Positions 1-5,473 of a stretch of DNA of 10,685 nucleotides are shown here, in pieces. Below the pieces are notes generated by a model. It made no database searches. It had not been told where the DNA came from and saw only the letters and a program-made list of their open reading frames with translations. The DNA comes from JBKBIP01 sp046297495 (lineage in GTDB: Bacteria > Planctomycetota > Planctomycetia > Gemmatales > Gemmataceae), in contig JBKBIP010000066.1 in the NCBI GenBank assembly GCA_046297495.1, positions 1-10,685 of the forward strand, written 5' to 3'. Every line of letters begins with the position of its first letter. The first letter of the stretch is position 1. Position numbers and translations under genes: made by a program.

Positions 1-46
1 GCGCGGAGCGCCCGCCGCGCGCGCCGATGCCGGGGCCATGTCCGAA

Positions 47-841
47 TCAATTCGTCTTCTGCATGTTGGTGTAGTTCTCCATGTATTGACTGTGGTAGCC
101 GCCATCAGGGCCGATCACGCCGACAAAGCGTGCTTTGGCGCCGCCCGGCGGAATTTCGTACACGGCCATGGCCCGCGCGTAGAAATCGGTGGGCTGCACT
201 GTTTGAAACAGGGGCGCATCTTGCATGATGTTCCCCTTCAATTCATTGTGATTGCCGATGCCCAAGACGATGTGAGGGCTGGCATAACGAACCGCTTTGA
301 ACGGATTCACCCCCATACCGCGGTCGAGCAGTACCGTCACCGGCTGCCAAGTGGTGGGACTGAAATTGCCGACGTCGGGCTTTTGCAACCGCGTGATGTT
401 AATGGGAGGCGAGGCCGTGAGTAGATTGATATGGCCGCCTCCGTCCGTATCGCTGGGCAAGACGCCCGTGCGATTGTTCGGATGAAACGAGCGAATGCCG
501 GCATTGATCAGGCTGGTGACGCCATCAGCGTCCAAAGTTCCCTCTTCGAGGATGGCCGTCAAGTTGGGATGCAAGCTCGGCAGCAGACCGCCGGAGCCGT
601 CCGACCCCGTGCGCAAGGTGGATAAACCACTGGGGGATTTGTTGAACTGGGCTTCAAAGGTTTGAATCATTCGGCTGACTTCGCTAATGTTGCTGGCTGC
701 TGAACTTTGCTGGGCTTGGTCCGTGATGCCGCTGAATTTCGGAATGATCAAGGCGGCCAAGATGGCGATCACCGCCAACACAACGACCAATTCCGTCAAG
801 GTGTAACCGAAGCGACGTCGATTCCACTGGGAAGTTTTCAT
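47..841 (-). CDS. Prepilin-type N-terminal cleavage/methylation domain protein (pseudopilin-like)
   Basis: This 264-residue protein is likely a type IV pilin or type II secretion pseudopilin-like protein, cleaved and N-methylated by a prepilin peptidase and anchored in the cytoplasmic membrane. A basic leader (residues 1-11, with RRR) is followed by G12-Y13-T-L-T-E17, which matches the prepilin cleavage site with its conserved Glu at +5. Hydrophobic residues up to about 33 form the pilin helix, and Q/S/A-rich residues continue it. The rest (about 50-264) is a globular domain I do not recognise. I do not see the C-terminal H-X9-DG signature of the common DUF1559 planctomycete pilins. The start at 841 is supported by GAGAGG about 8 bases upstream. 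No other secretion or pilus genes are adjacent, so it may be a stand-alone minor pseudopilin. The prepilin class is well supported; the function is unknown. Confidence 0.88.
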   Translation of the reverse strand: MKTSQWNRRRFGYTLTELVVVLAVIAILAALIIPKFSGITDQAQQSSAASNISEVSRMIQTFEAQFNKSPSGLSTLRTGSDGSGGLLPSLHPNLTAILEEGTLDADGVTSLINAGIRSFHPNNRTGVLPSDTDGGGHINLLTASPPINITRLQKPDVGNFSPTTWQPVTVLLDRGMGVNPFKAVRYASPHIVLGIGNHNELKGNIMQDAPLFQTVQPTDFYARAMAVYEIPPGGAKARFVGVIGPDGGYHSQYMENYTNMQKTN

Positions 842-904
842 GATAAATACCTCTCATAATGGATGCTGGATGTCCAAAATAAACCATGAACGATCGCTGA
901 GCGC

Positions 905-926
905 GCCACCGCCGCGCGGCGGTGGC
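905..926. repeat. Perfect 22-bp palindrome between two minus-strand genes
   Basis: Bases 905-915 (GCCACCGCCGC) are the exact reverse complement of 916-926, giving an 11+11 palindrome with no spacer. It lies in the 202-base gap between the Cys-rich gene, which ends at 1044, and the prepilin gene, which starts at 841. It could be a dimeric-protein binding site or a strong hairpin that ends the upstream transcript. No T-tract follows it on either strand, so it is not a standard intrinsic terminator. The palindrome is seen directly; the role is inference. Confidence 0.45.
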
Positions 927-1043
927 TCGGAAACGTTCTCGGAGCTTGGTATTAGAAGGCTGATGTCCTCCGCGCGCCGGAACCCTATTCCCACTCAGCT
1001 GGGAATTTGGCGAACAGCCCCGACGAGGCGTCGCTGTCTCGAA

Positions 1044-1472
1044 TTAGCGGGCCAAGCGCGGCGGGGGCGGATCCAAGCTGGACACGAACGAGAGGTAAAA
1101 AGGCGGTGGCAAGACGTGATGGCGCGCGACCGCGGGAGATAGGGCGGCCCATGCCGACGATGGTTCACAGTACCAGGGCGGCGAGCTGAAGCCGTCTTGC
1201 CAGTGACAGGAGCACAGGCGGCTCGATAGGGCGGGGCCTTGCCGGGGCGTGTGGGTTTCCGCGACCTCGACAGACAATGGTTGACCACAGCATTCGCAAC
1301 TACATTTCCCAGCTCCACAACAACCACACGCCGGCACGGCTGATAAAGACGCAGCCTGGGCCGCGGATATTGAGTCAGAAGCGGGCGGCTCAAAGGGAAC
1401 TTCCACGCGCACGGGGAACCGGGCAATCAGCAGGGATGATAACAATAATGTAATCAATCCCAAGCGCGGCAT
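1044..1472 (-). CDS. Small exported Cys-rich protein of unknown function
   Basis: The frame is open from 1556, but the ATG at 1472 (142 residues) is the better start. It puts a hydrophobic segment (GLITLLLSSLLIARF) at residues 5-19 right after a short basic N-terminus, like a signal peptide or membrane anchor, and an AGGA lies about 11 bases upstream. Residues 49-62 hold a dense Cys cluster of the form CxCC....CxCxCC. Further Cys are at 87, 89 (followed by H90) and 102, ten in all. The cluster suggests metal binding or disulfides outside the cytoplasm, but I recognise no family. The C-terminal third is Pro/Ser-rich and low in complexity. A plausible promoter lies at 1513-1540, which suggests its own transcription unit. 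It could be a metal-handling protein or a poorly conserved ORF. That the gene is real is moderately likely; the function is not known. Confidence 0.5.
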   Translation of the reverse strand: MPRLGLITLLLSSLLIARFPVRVEVPFEPPASDSISAAQAASLSAVPACGCCGAGKCSCECCGQPLSVEVAETHTPRQGPALSSRLCSCHWQDGFSSPPWYCEPSSAWAALSPAVARHHVLPPPFYLSFVSSLDPPPPRLAR

Positions 1473-1512
1473 GGAACAACATCCTGTTCGAGGAATTTTC
1501 GTTATGGTGCTT

Positions 1513-1540
1513 ATGTTAGACTTGGTTTGACGATTGGCAA
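1513..1540 (-). promoter_or_regulatory. Putative sigma-70-type promoter for the Cys-rich gene
   Basis: Read on the minus strand, a -35 box TTGCCA (1535-1540; 5 of 6 to TTGACA) is separated by 16 bases from a -10 box TAACAT (1513-1518; 4 of 6 to TATAAT). Transcription would begin near 1506, about 34 bases before the ATG at 1472. The match was found by eye and is not verified. Confidence 0.35.
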
Positions 1541-1583
1541 GAAGAAAGACCGACAATGGGGCCGGATGACGCGAGGGGTTCAG

Positions 1584-1625
1584 AAAAACAAAATGGGACG
1601 GACGCGCTGGACGCGAGAAGCGCGT
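1584..1625 (-). terminator. Intrinsic terminator-like hairpin after the ATP-binding kinase
   Basis: On the minus strand, ACGCGCT (1619-1625) pairs with AGCGCGT (1602-1608) in a 7-bp GC-rich stem with a 10-base loop. A T-rich run (TTTTGTTTTT, 1584-1593) follows after 8 bases. It lies 24 bases past the TAG at 1649-1651, where termination of the kinase transcript is expected. The gap between stem and T-run is longer than ideal, so it may be a weak terminator. Confidence 0.42.
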
Positions 1626-1648
1626 TCATCCCCTGCTGTCCCTTTGCC

Positions 1649-2128
1649 CTACGAACCGGCTTGGGGGGCGTGGTTGCAACATTTGGTCATGGACACGGAG
1701 TTGCCGCAGCCGTGGTAGGAAACCTCGGTCATGTAATGGCGCATCAGCATCAACCCCCGACCGCAGGGACGCTCCAGGTTTTCGATGGCGGTCGGATCGG
1801 GCACGTCGTTGGGATTGAAGCCGGGACCTTCGTCGGTAATATGAATTTCAAAGCGTTCGGCATCGATGCAATAGGAAATATGCACCTTCTTGCCTTGGTC
1901 CATGCGGTTGCCGTGCTTGATGGCATTGACCAAGGCTTCCTCAAGGGCGAGTTTGATGCCGAAAATATCTCGTTCGCTAAATTTGGTGGCTTGGAGCGCG
2001 CGTTCAATATCCGATTGCACCCGCCGGGCCTCGTTGGGATCGCTGGGAATGATCAAATCGGAAGTCATTAGGGACCGCCGCTCATTCTTCATCGAGAACT
2101 TCTTTGCTTGAATCATCGAGGGCATCAT
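1649..2128 (-). CDS. RsbW/SpoIIAB-type ATP-binding anti-sigma-factor/serine kinase (HATPase_c_2)
   Basis: This 159-residue cytoplasmic protein is a GHKL-fold serine kinase of the partner-switching type. Members bind a sigma factor or another target and phosphorylate a STAS antagonist. The ATP-site boxes are intact: N-box E63-E64-A-L-V-N68-A-I-K-H-G-N, G1 box D99-E-G-P-G-F, and G2 box G123-R-G-L-M-L-M. The length fits the family. The frame has Met at 1, 2, 5, 13 and 21. I chose 2128 because AGGAG (2139-2143) lies 10 bases upstream; the conserved domain itself begins near residue 21 (MTSD), so a shorter protein is possible. The STAS gene lies 199 bases upstream on the same strand and is the natural substrate candidate. 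The C-terminal tail (CCNHAPQAGS) is not part of the fold. The family is certain; the sigma factor or other target is not visible here. Confidence 0.9.
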   Translation of the reverse strand: MMPSMIQAKKFSMKNERRSLMTSDLIIPSDPNEARRVQSDIERALQATKFSERDIFGIKLALEEALVNAIKHGNRMDQGKKVHISYCIDAERFEIHITDEGPGFNPNDVPDPTAIENLERPCGRGLMLMRHYMTEVSYHGCGNSVSMTKCCNHAPQAGS

Positions 2129-2327
2129 CCTGAAGTGACTCCTGGCAAAATAGTGGTTGCCGATTCCTATAGAAGAGAAACGAGAGCGAAGAGACTTTGC
2201 TACTTTGGGAAACCCAAATCAATCACTTCCGAGAATAGGAAGCGGGACAGGCGATAACAGCGAAGCCATCGATGGCAAACCGATGAATCGAGGGTAGGGG
2301 CGCCCCATCGTGGAACGGGCGTCAGGA

Positions 2328-2693
2328 TCAGCCAAATGCTTGTAGGGCGGACTGCTCCTCCTTTTGGATATTAAACAGTTTATTGAGTTTGGTAATCTCA
2401 AACACTTCATAAATCTGCGGGTCGATGTTGCAGAGAATCAGACGCCCGCCCGTGACTTGTAACTTCTTATTCAACGTGATCAATTTGCCCAGAGCGGCGC
2501 TGGATAGGTATTCGACATTGCCGAAGTTGAGGAGAATCTTACGCCGTCCGGCTTCATCCACCAAGCTAAACAGCTGCTCGCCGATCTGCTGGATGTTTTG
2601 TTCGTCCAGGATCTTACGATCGGTGAAACTCACCACGGTCACATCGCCGATGTCTTCGACCTCCAAGCGACGCCGGCGCGGTTGCGACGTCAT
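2328..2693 (-). CDS. STAS-domain anti-sigma-factor antagonist (SpoIIAA/RsbV-like)
   Basis: A 121-residue single STAS domain that would bind an RsbW-like kinase and be switched by phosphorylation of one serine. After a basic N-terminus (PRRRR), strands around residues 17-24 and 53-57 lead to the switch loop Y62-L-S-S65-A-A-L-G69-K-L. By alignment with the family pattern (usually D-S-x-G-L-G), S65 is the expected phospho-serine, and the usual preceding Asp is replaced by S64. The frame is open to 2738. The ATG at 2693 is chosen because a strong AAGGAGG (2700-2706) sits 6 bases upstream, while the ATG at 2699 would abut that site. It is probably transcribed from the promoter at 2791-2818, perhaps together with the kinase gene 199 bases downstream. 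The family is certain; the pairing with either kinase in the window is inferred from proximity. Confidence 0.9.
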   Translation of the reverse strand: MTSQPRRRRLEVEDIGDVTVVSFTDRKILDEQNIQQIGEQLFSLVDEAGRRKILLNFGNVEYLSSAALGKLITLNKKLQVTGGRLILCNIDPQIYEVFEITKLNKLFNIQKEEQSALQAFG

Positions 2694-2699
2694 GGACAT

Positions 2700-2706
2700 C
2701 CTCCTT
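2700..2706 (-). promoter_or_regulatory. Strong ribosome binding site that fixes the STAS start
   Basis: AAGGAGG on the minus strand lies 6 bases from the ATG at 2693 and touches the alternative ATG at 2699. It therefore selects 2693 as the start. It is the strongest Shine-Dalgarno match in the window, suggesting efficient translation of the antagonist. Confidence 0.75.
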
Positions 2707-2790
2707 CTATCCGCCTCTCGCTGTTCAGGACACCCCAAGAGGGAAGACCTGGAGAAGTTCTCAAAGAATGGGATTAGCGAATAACTATTG

Positions 2791-2818
2791 ACTTTAAGGT
2801 AACTTGGGGCAATGTCAA
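2791..2818 (-). promoter_or_regulatory. Putative sigma-70-type promoter for the STAS gene
   Basis: On the minus strand a perfect -35 box TTGACA (2813-2818) is followed after 16 bases by TAAAGT (2791-2796; 4 of 6 to TATAAT). Transcription would begin near 2784 and give a leader of about 90 bases before the ATG at 2693. The local AT-richness in a GC-rich genome supports it. Confidence 0.5.
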
Positions 2819-2960
2819 GTATTTTCTGCCGATTTTCCGCCCGGACTCACGAAGGAGACAAACGCCGGCGCGGTTCGCGGCGGCGGCGCGCCAATCGCGC
2901 CCCGCATCTTACAATTGTGCCCGATGGATGAGCCGAGGCCAAGGGAAAGAAAACGGTGAA

Positions 2961-3062
2961 CCCGAACCGCTTAGCCATTCTCCAATAAGATGTGCGGATG
3001 GCGCGGAGAATGAGGGTTCATAAGATAGATGCTTCCAGGTTCGATTCCTGGATTTCGGGACC
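2961..3062 (+). ncRNA. tRNA-like element with perfect T-arm; possible tRNA remnant or att-type scar
   Basis: Bases 3035-3051 form an ideal tRNA T-arm: CCAGG, loop TTCGATT, CCTGG, with an exact B-box GGTTCGATTCC. The six bases CCCGAA (2961-2966) are complementary to TTCGGG (3054-3059) where an acceptor stem would close. CATTCTCC (2976-2983) pairs exactly with GGAGAATG (3005-3012). A loop-like TTCATAA (3017-3023) lies where an anticodon loop might be, but its flanks do not pair. A standard cloverleaf cannot be drawn, and ACC rather than CCA follows. It may be a decayed tRNA, a tRNA 3'-end left by integration, or an unrelated structured leader. The pairings are seen; the tRNA origin is inference. 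Confidence 0.3.
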
Positions 3063-3282
3063 GCGTCAGCGGCGCCCGAGGCGTTCCGCGCTTGGCGCGA
3101 GTCCCTCTGCTTTGGTCAAGCAGACCGGCGCCGCGGCCCCAGGTACCTTGGTCTCGTTACCGCGCTGGTTGCCTTGCGGACTGGCTTTTGCCGATGTCCC
3201 CGCGACTGTCGTTGAGGCCAACACCGGGACCCGCGGCGCCCCATTCGCATTTGCTTTTCATCCATCCTTGGAACCGACACCT

Positions 3283-4041
3283 ATGTGGCACCGTGAACGA
3301 GTTTTGGGCGGCGTGACGATTTACGAATACGAACGGGGCTTGCTCTATCGCCGGGGTCGGTTCCAGCAGCAGCTCGAGCCAGGGCGCTATCGACTCTGGC
3401 CGTTCCTGGGGCGCCGTATCCTGGTGGTGGACATTCGACGGACCACCCTGGCGATCGTCAATCAAAAACTCATGACCGCCGATCCGATCACCGTGACGCT
3501 CAATGTGGCAGTGGATTACGAACTCGCCAACGTCGTGGCGGCCATGCACCAAGTCAAGGACTATCAAATTCAGCTGTACAACGACGCCCAGCTGGCGGCG
3601 CGCGAGGTGGTTGGCGGCGTACTGGTCGATGAGTTGTTGCGCCAACGTCAGCCGATCAACGCGCGAATTCAAGAGGCCCTAACGCCGGTGGCTCAAGGGT
3701 ACGGTGTGCGGATCGTCCATTTGGGTATCAAGGATGTTATCCTGGCCGCCAAGGTGCGCGATATGCTGATGAAGGAAGAGGAAACCAAACGGCTGGCGCA
3801 AGCGGCCTTGATCGGCGCCCGTGAGGAAGTGGCCACACTCCGCGCCTTGGCCAATGCCGCCCGCTTGGCGGCGGAACAGCCCGAATTGCTCAGCCTGCGT
3901 GAGCTGGAGGTGCTGCGCGCCTTCGCCCAAACGGCGGGACATACCGTCGTGGTCGGGATGCCCGGCTTCGCGCCCGCGCGGCGGCACGCCCGCCACCGGG
4001 ACCGCCGGCCGCCCAGCAATGAATCGGAAGCGGCGGAATAG
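3283..4041 (+). CDS. SPFH/Band 7 (slipin/stomatin-family) protein without N-terminal membrane anchor
   Basis: With the ATG at 3283 the protein is 252 residues and begins MWHRERVLGG. The SPFH domain runs from about residue 10 to 175. It opens with E-Y-E-R-G-L-L-Y-R-R-G-R-F, then L-E-P-G-R-Y, then the strand pair around residues 44-80, and ends with the G-Y-G-V-R-I-V-H-L-G-I-K-D-V sequence typical of slipins. An Ala/Glu-rich helix (about 165-225) follows and then a basic tail (RRHARHRDRR). SPFH proteins form oligomeric membrane scaffolds. Here no hydrophobic N-terminal hairpin is visible, so membrane contact would have to be peripheral or through a partner. The ribosome binding site is weak (GGA, about 10 bases upstream). 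The endonuclease V gene starts 3 bases after the stop, suggesting translational coupling. The family is secure; the start is moderately secure. Confidence 0.85.
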   Translation: MWHRERVLGGVTIYEYERGLLYRRGRFQQQLEPGRYRLWPFLGRRILVVDIRRTTLAIVNQKLMTADPITVTLNVAVDYELANVVAAMHQVKDYQIQLYNDAQLAAREVVGGVLVDELLRQRQPINARIQEALTPVAQGYGVRIVHLGIKDVILAAKVRDMLMKEEETKRLAQAALIGAREEVATLRALANAARLAAEQPELLSLRELEVLRAFAQTAGHTVVVGMPGFAPARRHARHRDRRPPSNESEAAE

Positions 4042-4044
4042 CTC

Positions 4045-4746
4045 ATGCGCGTTCTCCCCTTGCACTCCTGGGATTTGCCGGCCCGCGCTGCCATTGCCCT
4101 CCAGAGCGAATTGGCGGGCCAGATTGAGGTGCGAGCGCCCTTGACGCATTGGGACCTGGTGGCCGGCGCCGATGTCTCCTATGACCGTTTCTCCGATGAC
4201 ATTTACGCGGGCGTGGTCGTGCTGCGCCTGTCCGATGGTGCCATCATCGAGCGCCAGGGGGCTTGGCGGCGCACGTCATTCCCCTACATTCCTGGCCTGT
4301 TATCCTTCCGCGAGGCGCCGGCCTTGCTCGAAGCCTTCGCCCAAATCACGGCGGAACCGGATGTGGTGATCTTCGATGGACAGGGGATTGCCCACCCGCG
4401 CCGGCTTGGCATCGCCAGTCATATCGGGCTATGGCTCGATCGGCCCAGCATCGGCTGCGCCAAGAGTCTGTTGACGGGGACGTTTGGCGAATTGAAGCGC
4501 GACGCCGGCGCCGTGGCGGCCCTGATGGATCGGAAGGAAGTCATCGGTCAGGTGGTGCGGACCAAGACCGGCGTGCGGCCGGTGTACGTCTCGGCGGGCC
4601 ACCAGATCGATCTGCCCAGCGCCGTGCGCGTCGTGCTGTCCTGCTGCCGAGGTTATCGTTTGCCGGAACCGATCCGCCAAGCCCATCAATATGTCAATGA
4701 GCTACGCCGCCGGGCTGCTTGCGAGAATCCCGACATGAACTTATAA
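4045..4746 (+). CDS. nfi: Endonuclease V (deoxyinosine 3'-endonuclease)
   Basis: This 233-residue enzyme cuts the second phosphodiester bond 3' to deoxyinosine, starting repair of deaminated adenine; it is cytoplasmic and needs Mg2+. All family landmarks are present: G-A-D43-V-S-Y-D, the P-Y81-I-P-G-L-L-S-F-R-E90 segment that carries the wedge Tyr and a catalytic Glu, D111-G-Q-G-I-A-H-P-R-R, and the G-I-A-S-H-I-G and I-G-C-A-K-S-L-L segments. D43, E90 and D111 match the metal-binding triad known from the Thermotoga enzyme (D43, E89, D110). The length is normal. The ATG follows the slipin stop by 3 bases and has only a weak GGAA ribosome site, so translation probably depends on the upstream gene. 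The pairing of a repair enzyme with a slipin has no obvious functional meaning. Confidence 0.95.
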   Translation: MRVLPLHSWDLPARAAIALQSELAGQIEVRAPLTHWDLVAGADVSYDRFSDDIYAGVVVLRLSDGAIIERQGAWRRTSFPYIPGLLSFREAPALLEAFAQITAEPDVVIFDGQGIAHPRRLGIASHIGLWLDRPSIGCAKSLLTGTFGELKRDAGAVAALMDRKEVIGQVVRTKTGVRPVYVSAGHQIDLPSAVRVVLSCCRGYRLPEPIRQAHQYVNELRRRAACENPDMNL

Positions 4747-4853
4747 TACCTGGAGAACTGGTTGGGCGACGGAACGGTCGGCTCACCCAAAACGCCCAGC
4801 GCCCAGGGCTGGACGGCTCTCGTTCGCCGAAAACTTGCAGGGATACGCGGCAC

Positions 4854-5297
4854 ATGCCCCCGGACACCCTACCTATCATTGTGACTATTCCCAGTCGCCT
4901 AGACCTGTTGCCGGTGGCGCGAACGTTCGTTGCCTCGGTGTGTCAAGTGTTCGGCATCGACGCGAAAACCACCGACGCCATCGTCTTGGCGGTCAACGAA
5001 GCCATCAGCAACGTCATCCGCCATGCCCACCACGACCGCCCCCAGGCCATGCTGCAAATTCACTGTCTGCCGCACGCCGACTCCCTGGAAATCCACATCC
5101 TCGATGAAGGCGCCCCGTTCGATCTCGACGCCGTGCCGGAGCTGGACCCCGGCGAGCTGCGCATCGGCGGCCGCGGCGTCTTCCTCATGCGCGCCCTGAT
5201 GGACGAAGTCAGTTGCCAACCGCTCACTCCCCACGGTAACCGCCTGCGCCTGCTCAAACGCTATCACAGGCGCGGCAGACTTCCCGAAGAGAGGTGA
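4854..5297 (+). CDS. Second RsbW-like ATP-binding serine kinase (HATPase_c_2)
   Basis: The frame is open from 4719, but that would overlap the end of endonuclease V and add 45 residues with no family likeness. The ATG at 4854 (147 residues) has AGGGA about 13 bases upstream and places the domain correctly. The GHKL boxes are N48-E-A-I-S-N53-V-I-R-H-A-H, D84-E-G-A-P-F-D, and G105-G-R-G-V-F-L-M-R-A-L-M-D-E-V. The G1 box has Ala-Pro where the kinase at 1649-2128 has Pro-Gly, a variant also known in RsbW-like proteins. The protein is about as divergent from that kinase as two subfamilies, so it is a paralogue with its own partner rather than a recent copy. It would phosphorylate a STAS antagonist or hold a sigma factor; the STAS protein at 2328-2693 is the only candidate in view. 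The class is well supported; partners are inferred. Confidence 0.9.
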   Translation: MPPDTLPIIVTIPSRLDLLPVARTFVASVCQVFGIDAKTTDAIVLAVNEAISNVIRHAHHDRPQAMLQIHCLPHADSLEIHILDEGAPFDLDAVPELDPGELRIGGRGVFLMRALMDEVSCQPLTPHGNRLRLLKRYHRRGRLPEER

Positions 5298-5473
5298 GGA
5301 ACCGGCAGGCGATCTCGAAAACCCGTTTCTCAACTCGGTTGGCGGTATGCAACGCCAGCGCCAATCCGAAGCAAACCGCCGCCAGCTCGGCCAATCCGAA
5401 TCTGCGGCTGTTTAAGGTGTCGCGATAGGTGAACCGTGGAATCCAAACAGTAATGGGATGACCAAGCACTCCG

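Larger units (their letters stand above)
2694..3282. other. Divergent gene-free region
   Basis: This stretch separates the minus-strand STAS gene from the plus-strand slipin gene. The frame of the slipin gene is open back to 2992, but those extra 97 residues are basic, repetitive and unlike any SPFH N-terminus. They also read through a tRNA-like T-arm, so I treat them as non-coding. Contents I can support are the STAS ribosome binding site, a minus-strand promoter, a GC-rich run around 2860-2900, and the tRNA-like element. There is also a small hairpin at 3106-3124 (TCTGCTT paired with AAGCAGA, 5-base loop, no T-tract). No clear plus-strand promoter was found for the slipin gene. Confidence 0.5.

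Noticed and set aside
1..46. GCGCGG/CCGCGC hairpin at the window start as terminator of the prepilin gene
   Set aside because: The stem is 6 bp at the very edge with no T-tract visible, so it cannot be judged.
2204..2218. TTTGGG-AAA-CCCAAA inverted repeat as terminator after the STAS gene
   Set aside because: The stem is only 6 bp, AT-rich with a 3-base loop, and no T-tract follows; it may be chance.
2961..3062. Functional tRNA-Sec with UCA anticodon that reads the kinase TGA
   Set aside because: The acceptor begins with CCC, the anticodon stem does not pair, and nothing at the kinase stop suggests selenocysteine.
2992..3282. Longer slipin reading frame beginning at 2992
   Set aside because: The extra 97 residues are unlike SPFH N-termini and run through a perfect tRNA T-arm; the ATG at 3283 starts the domain directly.
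4719..4853. Longer start for the second RsbW-like kinase
   Set aside because: It would overlap endonuclease V by 28 bases and add 45 residues without domain likeness; the ATG at 4854 fits the family length.
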